A DNA stretch of 5,360 nt from Bacillota bacterium. Lineage in GTDB: Bacteria > Bacillota > Clostridia > Acetivibrionales > DSM-1351. Shown here one piece after another: positions 1 through 5,222 of the stretch. The DNA is taken from contig JAEZFR010000558.1 in NCBI GenBank assembly GCA_023417285.1, forward strand, positions 1 to 5,360, given 5' to 3'. The notes under the pieces are model-generated. The model saw nothing but the letters and a program-made list of their open reading frames with translations, was not told the origin of the DNA and made no database searches. Each line of letters starts with the position of its first letter. Position 1 is the first letter of the stretch. The position numbers and the translations under genes were made by a program.

Positions 1-2
1 AC

Positions 3-38
3 AAGGTATGAAAGCCAATCTTTCGGCCTCCATACCTT
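3..38 (-). other. Left-edge RNA hairpin, minus-strand sense
   Basis: Read on the minus strand this is a 14-pair stem closing an 8-nt loop (GAAAGATT). The outer 8 pairs (AAGGTATG/CATACCTT) are perfect, and the inner 6 pairs include two G-U wobbles. On the plus strand those wobbles become A-C mismatches, so the RNA structure is better formed on the minus strand. It could be the terminator of a minus-strand transcript or part of a leader. Only two bases remain before the window edge, so a T-tract cannot be checked. A minus-strand ATG lies inside the stem (at 10 down to 8) and opens a frame MEAERLAFIPC to the edge. It has only a poor, too-close AAGG before it, so I do not call a gene. Confidence 0.4.
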
Positions 39-177
39 AAATTTAATATCATAGAAAGCTATTTACAGAAAAAACTTCACACTCTCCGCTTGAGAGCTAC
101 GACAAGGAGTTAGCAAAGCTTAAATAGTAGCCCCACAAATACAAAACCACAATAGTAATTGTTAAACTTTATATTGA
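39..177. other. Uncharacterised intergenic stretch
   Basis: No gene, RNA family or promoter is recognised here. A short hairpin CTCTC/GAGAG (82-86 with 92-96, 5-nt loop) is visible. A second possible pairing is GCTA/TAGC (96-99 with 111-114), and a long-range CTATTT/AAATAG match joins 59-64 to 122-127. On the minus strand a run of six T (75 down to 70) follows the CTCTC hairpin by a few bases, which resembles a weak terminator. These elements may be chance in AT-rich DNA or part of a small structured RNA that ends at the left-edge hairpin. Nothing decides between the two. Confidence 0.25.
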
Positions 178-208
178 AGCGGTACTTTATTAACAACAAA
201 GTACCGCT
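178..208. repeat. Perfect 11-bp inverted repeat
   Basis: AGCGGTACTTT at 178-188 is exactly complementary to AAAGTACCGCT at 198-208, with a 9-nt centre (ATTAACAAC). Neither side is followed by a run of T, so it is not a standard intrinsic terminator. It lies 12-42 bases beyond the end of the cheW terminator T-tract. It could act as a second transcription barrier, as an RNA 3'-end stabiliser, or as a protein-binding palindrome. The inverted repeat itself is certain; its function is not. Confidence 0.6.
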
Positions 209-220
209 AACCTTAAGTCC

Positions 221-250
221 AAATAAAAAAGAGCCGAATTACTTCGGCTC
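221..250 (-). terminator. Intrinsic terminator of cheW, overlapping its stop codon
   Basis: On the minus strand GAGCCGAA pairs with TTCGGCTC (8 bp, GC-rich) around the tetraloop GTAA, followed directly by TTTTTTATTT. This is a textbook rho-independent terminator. The TAA of the tetraloop is the cheW stop codon and the 5' arm encodes its last residues, so the terminator begins inside the coding region. In the plus direction the stem is followed only by AAATATTTTA, so it works mainly for minus-strand transcripts. Confidence 0.88.
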
Positions 251-658
251 AAATATTTTATCTATATCAAAAATCAAAACCAGCTTTCCATCCTTTTCGG
301 TTACTCCGTTGAAGTACTTTCCTGACAAACCCGATATTAATTCTGGTGCAGGCCTTATATCGCTGTCCTCAACACCCACAATCTCGAATACCTCATCTAC
401 AAGGAGACCCACCATGGATGAATGATTAAGAATGATAATTCTTGTATTTTCAGTATGCTCTACTGGCTGATAGCCAAGTTTCTTTCTCAGGTTTAGTATA
501 GTATGTACCTTGCCACGGAGGTTGATTAATCCGTCAATATAATGGGGTGTATCAGGGACTTTGTAAATCTCGCTTACCTTTTCTATAATATTAACATGAC
601 TTATGTCCAAACCAAAAACAGTTTCATTAATCTTAAATAGTACTAACTGAGCTAACAT
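239..658 (-). CDS. cheW: CheW-like chemotaxis coupling protein
   Basis: This is a cytoplasmic adaptor of 139 residues, the usual single-domain CheW size. Known family role: CheW bridges methyl-accepting chemotaxis receptors and the kinase CheA. The sequence shows the family pattern: an N-terminal beta strand (LVLFKINETVFGLDI, 5-19), the hallmark INLRGKVHTILNLRKKLG (45-62) with the conserved NLRG at 46-49, VGLLVDEVFEIVGV (83-96), and a C-terminal YFNGVTEKDGKLVLIFDIDKIF (115-136). There is no CheA kinase or receiver domain. The ATG start is supported by AAGGGGG seven bases upstream (666-672). It has its own promoter and terminator and no other chemotaxis gene is in view, so it is probably a monocistronic, stand-alone coupling protein. 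Which receptors it serves cannot be told. A CheW-domain protein in another signalling complex is the main alternative. Confidence 0.9.
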   Translation of the reverse strand: MLAQLVLFKINETVFGLDISHVNIIEKVSEIYKVPDTPHYIDGLINLRGKVHTILNLRKKLGYQPVEHTENTRIIILNHSSMVGLLVDEVFEIVGVEDSDIRPAPELISGLSGKYFNGVTEKDGKLVLIFDIDKIFEPK

Positions 659-699
659 ACTTGTACCCCCTTAAGCCATTGGTAATTTTCTCAAAAACT

Positions 700-726
700 A
701 TTATAACATACCAACATAATTTTGAA
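700..726 (-). promoter_or_regulatory. Predicted sigma-A promoter of cheW
   Basis: On the minus strand a perfect -10 hexamer TATAAT (705 down to 700) is preceded by TTCAAA (726 down to 721), a 4/6 match to the -35 consensus with a short 15-bp spacer. TGTTCA gives 17 bp but is a poorer match. The -10 lies about 40 bases before the cheW start, leaving room for a short leader with the AAGGGGG site. No sigma-D (flagellar) promoter pattern is seen, so expression need not be tied to the motility regulon. Confidence 0.55.
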
Positions 727-740
727 CATAGAACTAAATC

Positions 741-759
741 AAAAAATATCAACGATTGA
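741..759 (-). terminator. Possible weak terminator after argJ
   Basis: Just past the argJ stop codon the minus strand reads TCAA-TCG-TTGA, a 4-bp stem with a 3-nt loop, then TATTTTTT. The T-tract is good, but the stem is short and AT-rich, so termination would be weak. Some argJ transcription may therefore continue into cheW. Confidence 0.25.
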
Positions 760-764
760 AAATA

Positions 765-1967
765 CTAACTTCTATAGCTCCCGTTAATCTTTACATAGTC
801 ATACGAAAAGTCGCATGTCCAAATTCTATCTTTAACAGTACCCTTTTTAAGATTAATTTTTATGGTAATTTCCTTGCCTTTAAGAATGCTTTTTGCCTTT
901 TCCTCATCAAAAGGTACGGCACTGCCGTTCTGACACACCAGGAGTGAACCAATATAGATATCAGTAAGGTTTGGATCAAAGGAGGCTCCAGAATATCCGG
1001 CAGCAGTAATTATTCTGCCCCAGTTTGCATCTTCACCGAAAATAGTAGTTTTAACAAGAGGGGATTTCGCAATAGAACTAACAACCTTATACGCGTCTTC
1101 TTCATTAGCGGCGTTCTCTACAATCACTTCAATAAGCTTTGTAGCGCCCTCACCATCTTTTGCTACGAGCTTTGCTAAATATGTACAAACAAACATAAGT
1201 GCATCTTTAAATTTGGAGTACTCATAGTCTTCTCTAATAATACCTTGGTTATCAGCAAATCCATTTGCAAATATAAATACTGAGTCACACACACTTGTAT
1301 CACCATCAACAGATACTCTGTTAAAGGTAGATTTTATACATTCTTTGAGTGCTTTGTCCAAGAGGCTTCCTTTGATATTTGCATCAGTAGTTATTACGCC
1401 AATCATTGTAGCCATATTTGGATGAATCATTCCAGAACCCTTCGCCATACCACCTATTCTTACTGTAGTATCTTGAATTTCAAGCTCAACGCAGATTTCC
1501 TTTGGAATTAAATCGGTAGTCATAATAGCTTGCTCAGCCTCGTAGCCACCGTCATTGCTCAGCTGATTAACTGCCGAGCGTATTCCTGAGCGTATGCTTG
1601 GCATATTTAGCTTTTGGCCTATTACGCCTGTAGAGTTAACCAATATTTCATCTGGTTCACACTGAAGTAGTTCGGCAGCAAGAGTTGTCATTTCTTGTGC
1701 ATTCTTGTAGCCCTCTTCGCCAACACAAGCATTGGCATTTCCACTGTTAATTATAAGGGCCTTGGCATACCCCGATTTAATGTTTTCCATAGAAACCTGT
1801 AGAGAATGTCCTTTTACTAGGTTTGTTGTAAAAACTGCTGCTGCAGCTGCAATATCATCTGAGCAAACTATGGCCAAGTCTTTTTTGTTGTTTTTCTTAA
1901 GGCCACATGCAACACCAGCAGCAGTATAGCCTTTTGGGCCGGTAACACCACCATCTATAATGTTCAT
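765..1967 (-). CDS. argJ: Glutamate N-acetyltransferase / ornithine acetyltransferase (ArgJ)
   Basis: ArgJ moves the acetyl group from N-acetylornithine to glutamate, releasing ornithine and regenerating N-acetylglutamate (cyclic arginine synthesis, cytoplasm). The protein has 400 residues, normal for the family. It matures by self-cleavage before a threonine: the motif KGSGMIHPNMATM (176-188) places the cut between Ala186 and Thr187, Thr187 being the nucleophile of the beta chain. Other marks are NSTGVIG (111-117, oxyanion-hole Thr113-Gly114), SGNANACVG (75-83), KDGEGATKLIEV (270-281), FGEDANWGRI (310-319) and the C-terminus YVKINGSYRS. The start is the ATG after AAAGGAAG with 7-nt spacing. 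A longer in-frame TTG start lies in the promoter -35 box and cannot be used. Whether it can also use acetyl-CoA (bifunctional class) cannot be judged from sequence. One oddity is DGDTSVCD (221-228), where many relatives read DGDTSTND. No argC, argB or argD is adjacent. Confidence 0.96.
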   Translation of the reverse strand: MNIIDGGVTGPKGYTAAGVACGLKKNNKKDLAIVCSDDIAAAAAVFTTNLVKGHSLQVSMENIKSGYAKALIINSGNANACVGEEGYKNAQEMTTLAAELLQCEPDEILVNSTGVIGQKLNMPSIRSGIRSAVNQLSNDGGYEAEQAIMTTDLIPKEICVELEIQDTTVRIGGMAKGSGMIHPNMATMIGVITTDANIKGSLLDKALKECIKSTFNRVSVDGDTSVCDSVFIFANGFADNQGIIREDYEYSKFKDALMFVCTYLAKLVAKDGEGATKLIEVIVENAANEEDAYKVVSSIAKSPLVKTTIFGEDANWGRIITAAGYSGASFDPNLTDIYIGSLLVCQNGSAVPFDEEKAKSILKGKEITIKINLKKGTVKDRIWTCDFSYDYVKINGSYRS

Positions 1968-1988
1968 AATTTTTCTTCCTTTCAAAAG

Positions 1989-2020
1989 TATGTATTTCAC
2001 TAATAAATTGATTATACATA
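1989..2020. promoter_or_regulatory. Inverted repeat over argJ -10 region (candidate operator)
   Basis: TATGTAT (1989-1995) and ATACATA (2014-2020) form a perfect 7-bp inverted repeat with 18 bases between, so the half-site centres are about 25 bp apart. It overlaps the argJ -10 box and covers the expected transcription start. A repressor bound here would block argJ. ArgR/AhrC is the natural candidate for an arg gene, but the sequence is not a clear match to the known arginine box, and AT-rich DNA gives such repeats by chance. Confidence 0.3.
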
Positions 2021-2039
2021 ATATTATTTTTGATATCAA
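2011..2039 (-). promoter_or_regulatory. Sigma-A promoter of argJ
   Basis: On the minus strand TTGATA (2039 down to 2034) and TATAAT (2016 down to 2011) are separated by exactly 17 bp, close to the ideal housekeeping promoter. Transcription should begin near 2004, giving a leader of about 37 nt that contains the AAAGGAAG ribosome binding site. Confidence 0.85.
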
Positions 2040-2053
2040 GAATAGTTATATCC

Positions 2054-2083
2054 TTGACACCAGATTTCACCATTGTATATAAT
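2054..2083 (+). promoter_or_regulatory. Sigma-A promoter of the T-box-alaS transcript
   Basis: A perfect -35 TTGACA (2054-2059) and a perfect -10 TATAAT (2078-2083) stand 18 bp apart. The expected start is near 2090, just before stem I of the T-box. With so strong a promoter, control of alaS probably rests on attenuation downstream rather than on initiation. Confidence 0.88.
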
Positions 2084-2097
2084 TTTCTTTATAGTGA

Positions 2098-2335
2098 TAA
2101 ATACAGCTTTGAAGGGAATAAGTAATTTGCTAATATGCAATTATAGAGAAAAGGCGGTTTGGTGAAAGCCTTTTTGCATAAGCGAATGAAGCTAGCCCAG
2201 AGCTTCCTAATATAAATTTAGGACGTATTTACGGCGTTAACGTATTCTAAGAGCCCCACTTTGGGGAATTAGGGTGGTACCGCGTGAGACATAGACTCTC
2301 GTCCCTTGTATTTGGGATGTGAGTCTTTATTTTTT
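2098..2335 (+). promoter_or_regulatory. Alanine T-box riboswitch (alaS leader)
   Basis: This tRNA-sensing leader turns on alaS when tRNA-Ala is uncharged. Stem I runs from GCTTTG (2106-2111) to CAGAGC (2198-2203). Inside it are the AGTA loop-E motif (2121-2124), helix ATTTGC/GCGAAT (2125-2130 with 2182-2187), helix ATGCA/TGCAT (2135-2139 with 2175-2179), and the distal stem AAAAGGC/GCCTTTT (2149-2155 with 2168-2174) with the typical loop GGTTTGGTGAAA. The specifier is GCT (Ala) at 2191-2193, followed by the usual A. A hairpin CCCCA/TGGGG (2254-2266) is stem III. The T-box AGGGTGGTACCGCG (2271-2284) carries T at the variable position, matching A73 of tRNA-Ala. The antiterminator pairs AGGG (2271-2274) with CCCT (2303-2306) and 2282-2288 with 2296-2302, leaving the 7-nt bulge TGGTACC to pair with the tRNA acceptor end. 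Confidence 0.96.
2293..2335 (+). terminator. T-box attenuator terminator
   Basis: AGACTC (2293-2298) pairs with GAGTCT (2321-2326). After one T-T mismatch the stem continues CGTCCC/GGGATG (2300-2305 with 2314-2319, one G-U), around an 8-nt loop, and is followed by TTATTTTTT. Its 5' arm (2293-2306) overlaps the 3' arm of the antiterminator, so the two structures exclude each other. It should end transcription when tRNA-Ala is charged. Confidence 0.93.
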
Positions 2336-2487
2336 ATATGTGGTATTACAATATAGGAATTTACGGTAACTACAGAGCTCGCTTGTGATAACTTAAGAGC
2401 TGATCTCAAGGTAAATAGATTTCTATAATGATAACGTTAAAATAATTAATATTGTATTGTATTTTAATATGAAGGGATGAACATGTA
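2336..2487 (+). other. alaS leader after the attenuator, with SD and micro-ORF
   Basis: No gene or known riboswitch is seen in these 152 bases. Small possible hairpins are AGCTC/GAGCT (2376-2380 with 2397-2401) and, alternatively, CTT-AA-GAG pairing with CTCAAG (2392-2410). The ribosome binding site is GAAGGG (2471-2476). Three ATGs follow it closely. Those at 2477 and 2483 share one frame and stop at TAA 2486-2488, which overlaps the alaS ATG as TAATG. The alaS ATG is 11 bases from the GGG, a long spacing, while the 2483 ATG (a start-stop ATGTAA) is at the ideal 6. Confidence 0.5.
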
Positions 2488-5127
2488 ATGGAAAAACTAG
2501 GTTTAAATGAATTAAGAGAGCGATATTTGCGCTTTTTTGAGAGTAAGGGTCACCTCAGAATGGATAGCTTTTCACTAGTACCACATAATGACCCTAGCTT
2601 GCTGCTGATAAATTCCGGAATGGCGCCGCTTAAGCCATATTTTACAGGGCAAGAAATTCCGCCGTGCAAGAGAGTTACTACATGTCAGAAGTGTATTAGA
2701 ACACCTGATATTGAAAATGTAGGTAAGACTGCTCGCCATGGTACATTTTTTGAAATGCTTGGGAACTTTTCTTTTGGTGACTACTTCAAAGAAGAAGCTA
2801 TTCCATGGGCATGGGAATTTGTAACAAAGGACCTTGAAATGCCGGAGGATAAGCTTTGGGTCACAATTTATGAGGATGACGATGAAGCCTTTGAAATATG
2901 GAACAAGAAGGTTGGTATTCCTGCTGAAAAGATTGTTAGAATGGGCAAAAAGGATAACTTCTGGGAACATGGAACAGGCCCTTGCGGACCGTGCTCAGAG
3001 ATTTATTTTGATAGAGGACCGGAGCAGGGCTGCGGAAGTCCTGATTGTAAGGTGGGCTGTGAATGTGACCGTTATGTAGAGTTCTGGAATAACGTATTTA
3101 CACAGTTCAACAAGGATGAAAACGGAAATTATACCAGGCTGGCAAATCCAAACATAGATACTGGTATGGGCCTTGAAAGACTTGCATGTATTTCACAAGG
3201 TGTTGATAACCTTTTCGAGGTTGACACTGTAAGAAATATTCTGAATTATATTTGTAAGATTGCGGGCGTAGAGTACAAGAAATCAGAGAAAACTGATATT
3301 TCAATCCGTGTAATCACCGACCATATCAGAAGTACTACAATGATGGTTTGTGATGGCGTACTGCCTTCAAATGAGGGGAGAGGCTATGTCTTGAGAAGAC
3401 TTCTCAGAAGAGCAGCGAGGCATGGAAGATTATTGGGAATAAATAAGCCATTCCTATATGATGTAGCTATGGTTGTTATAAATGAGTCTATGCAAGCATA
3501 TCCAGAGTTGGCTGAAAAGGCTGATTATATTAAAAAGGTAATAAAGATTGAAGAGGAGCGCTTTGAAGCTACCGTTGATCAGGGCATTGTAATACTCAAT
3601 GAGTTCATTGAAGAATTAAAATTAAAGAATGAGTTGGTTATGCCGGGTGAAATGGTATTTAAGCTTCATGACACATATGGATTCCCTCTGGATCTCACTA
3701 GAGAAATAGCTGAGGAAAATGGTTTATCCATAGACGAAGCAGGCTTCAAGAAGGAAATGGATGCTCAAAAGAAGAGGGCAAAGGAGGCTCATTTGAGCAA
3801 AGACAGTTCAGCTTGGGGTGATGACGTATATGGTAAGTTGGACAAATCGGTTAAAACACAGTTTTTAGGCTATTCCGAAGAAAAAAATGAAGCCAAGGTA
3901 CTCTATATTGTCAAGGATGGAGAAGTGGTAGAAACTGCTCAAGAGGGCGATGAAGTTACTATAATACTTGACAAGACATGCTTCTATGCTGAAAGCGGTG
4001 GGCAGGTTGGAGATACTGGTACTATTTCATCAAAGGATTGTACCGTAAAGATTAATAATACAACAAAGATCGCTGATGGAAAGTTCCTGCACTCCGGTAT
4101 AATTTTGAGTGGATTGCTTGAAACAGGTATTGAAGTGGTTGCTCAAATAGATAAAAAGCGTAGATTGGCCATTGCAAGGAACCATACTACCACACACCTT
4201 CTGCACAAGGCTTTGAGAGATGTATTGGGAGACCATGTGCATCAGGCAGGCTCACTTGTTGAACCAGGAAAGTTGAGATTTGACTTCAGCCATTTTTCTG
4301 CTCTAACTGCGCAGGAGTTAAAAGAAGTTGAAGATAGAACAAATGCAGCTATTCTTGATTCTTATTCAGTAGATGTGAAGGAAATGCCTATAGATGAGGC
4401 AAAGAAGCTTGGAGCAATGGCTCTGTTTGGTGAGAAGTACGGTGATACTGTGAGAGTTGTCAAAGTGGAAGACTATAGCATTGAGCTCTGTGGTGGTACC
4501 CATATAAAGAATACTGCACAAGCCGGTCTTGTAAAGGTATTGGGTGAGAGTGGTGTTGCAGCAGGTGTTAGAAGGTTAGAAGCCCTGACAGGTGAAGCAG
4601 CTATAAGCTATTACAGTGACAAGGAGCGACAGCTCAATGAGGTTGCTCAGGCTCTAAAAGCATCTCCAGCTGATGCAATTAAAAAGGTTGACACACTCTC
4701 TCAAGAGTTGAAAGCATATGAAAAAGAACTTGAACAGCTTAAGAATAAGCTTGTTAGTGGTGCTGCAGATGATGTTCTTTCAAATGCAGCTGAGATATCA
4801 GGTGTGAAGGTTGTTACCGCTCGTTTTGATCAGCTTGATATGGAAGGCTTGAGAAATACAGGAGATATGCTCAAAAACAAGCTTGGCTCAGGAGTAGTTG
4901 TACTTGGTTCAAGCTATGGTGACAAAGTAAGCTTTGTTGTTACTGCTACAAAGGATGTACTTGGTAAGGGAGTACACTCAGGAAATATTATTAAGGAAGT
5001 AGCAAAGGTTGCCGGTGGCGGAGGCGGAGGACGTCCTGATATGGCTCAAGCCGGCGGCAAGGATATTTCAAAGATTGATGAAGCACTTAAGAAGGCGTTC
5101 AGTGTAATTGAGAGCCAAATAAAGTAG
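2488..5127 (+). CDS. alaS: Alanyl-tRNA synthetase
   Basis: This cytoplasmic enzyme charges tRNA-Ala with alanine using ATP and clears mischarged Ser and Gly. At 879 residues it is full length. The class II aminoacylation domain (about 1-240) shows RHGTFFEMLGNFSFGDYF (83-100, motif 2 region) and GMGLERL (226-232, motif 3). It also has a Cys cluster (Cys182, 187, 191, 193) before CDRYVEFWN, common in bacterial AlaRS. The tRNA-binding middle part follows (RGYVLRRLLRRAARHGRLLG, 298-317). The editing domain carries the zinc ligands HTTTH (His566, His570) and CGGTH (Cys668, His672). A charged helical linker (about 710-757) leads to the C-Ala/DHHA1 domain, which ends in a glycine loop and RPDMAQAGGKD (849-859). 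The start MEKLGLNELRERYLRFFESKGH fits the family, and an in-frame TGA 18 bases upstream rules out an earlier start. Expression is governed by the upstream alanine T-box. Confidence 0.98.
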   Translation: MEKLGLNELRERYLRFFESKGHLRMDSFSLVPHNDPSLLLINSGMAPLKPYFTGQEIPPCKRVTTCQKCIRTPDIENVGKTARHGTFFEMLGNFSFGDYFKEEAIPWAWEFVTKDLEMPEDKLWVTIYEDDDEAFEIWNKKVGIPAEKIVRMGKKDNFWEHGTGPCGPCSEIYFDRGPEQGCGSPDCKVGCECDRYVEFWNNVFTQFNKDENGNYTRLANPNIDTGMGLERLACISQGVDNLFEVDTVRNILNYICKIAGVEYKKSEKTDISIRVITDHIRSTTMMVCDGVLPSNEGRGYVLRRLLRRAARHGRLLGINKPFLYDVAMVVINESMQAYPELAEKADYIKKVIKIEEERFEATVDQGIVILNEFIEELKLKNELVMPGEMVFKLHDTYGFPLDLTREIAEENGLSIDEAGFKKEMDAQKKRAKEAHLSKDSSAWGDDVYGKLDKSVKTQFLGYSEEKNEAKVLYIVKDGEVVETAQEGDEVTIILDKTCFYAESGGQVGDTGTISSKDCTVKINNTTKIADGKFLHSGIILSGLLETGIEVVAQIDKKRRLAIARNHTTTHLLHKALRDVLGDHVHQAGSLVEPGKLRFDFSHFSALTAQELKEVEDRTNAAILDSYSVDVKEMPIDEAKKLGAMALFGEKYGDTVRVVKVEDYSIELCGGTHIKNTAQAGLVKVLGESGVAAGVRRLEALTGEAAISYYSDKERQLNEVAQALKASPADAIKKVDTLSQELKAYEKELEQLKNKLVSGAADDVLSNAAEISGVKVVTARFDQLDMEGLRNTGDMLKNKLGSGVVVLGSSYGDKVSFVVTATKDVLGKGVHSGNIIKEVAKVAGGGGGGRPDMAQAGGKDISKIDEALKKAFSVIESQIK

Positions 5128-5145
5128 CATTATTTTGATTGTGTG

Positions 5146-5185
5146 TATTCGGATGACGGCAGGTTGATGTCATCCGAATATTTTA
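5146..5185 (+). terminator. Hairpin after alaS, probable terminator
   Basis: TATTCGGATGAC (5146-5157) and GTCATCCGAATA (5169-5180) form a perfect 12-bp stem with an 11-nt loop, followed by TTTTA. The stem is strong but the T-tract is short, so termination may be partial and some alaS transcripts may continue into the HIT gene. No convincing promoter is seen between the hairpin and that gene. Confidence 0.65.
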
Positions 5186-5222
5186 CAAATAAAGTATACT
5201 GTTATATGAAAGGATGATTTAG

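Noticed and set aside
1..158. A cyclic-di-GMP or other named riboswitch at the left edge
   Set aside because: Some short words resemble riboswitch parts, but the conserved cores are not present in order on either strand.
159..425. Plus-strand open frame of 88 codons over the 3' part of cheW
   Set aside because: It is antisense to a clear CheW gene, lacks a ribosome binding site and runs through two hairpins; low-complexity residues show no family pattern.
1968..2039. A 24-residue N-terminal extension of ArgJ from a TTG at 2039
   Set aside because: The TTG lies in the -35 hexamer of the argJ promoter and upstream of the expected transcription start. ATG 1967 has a well-spaced AAAGGAAG and matches the family N-terminus.
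2424..2429. TATAAT as an internal promoter before alaS
   Set aside because: The bases 17 bp upstream (TGATCT) are not a -35 box and no extended -10 TG is present.
2575..2970. 131-codon open frame antisense to alaS
   Set aside because: It lies opposite the most conserved part of the AlaRS catalytic domain, has no start signals, and encodes nothing recognisable.
3031..3066. Cysteine-rich segment of AlaRS (Cys182-Cys193) as a novel zinc insert
   Set aside because: The pattern before CDRYVEFWN is common in AlaRS of Firmicutes and other bacteria, so it is not new.
5014..5031. Run of six glycines near the AlaRS C-terminus as an anomaly or slippage tract
   Set aside because: A glycine-rich loop before RPDMAQAGG is a normal mark of the C-terminal domain, and the reading frame is intact beyond it.
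5195..5200. TATACT as a promoter -10 for the HIT gene
   Set aside because: No acceptable -35 lies at 16-18 bp; that position falls in the terminator stem.
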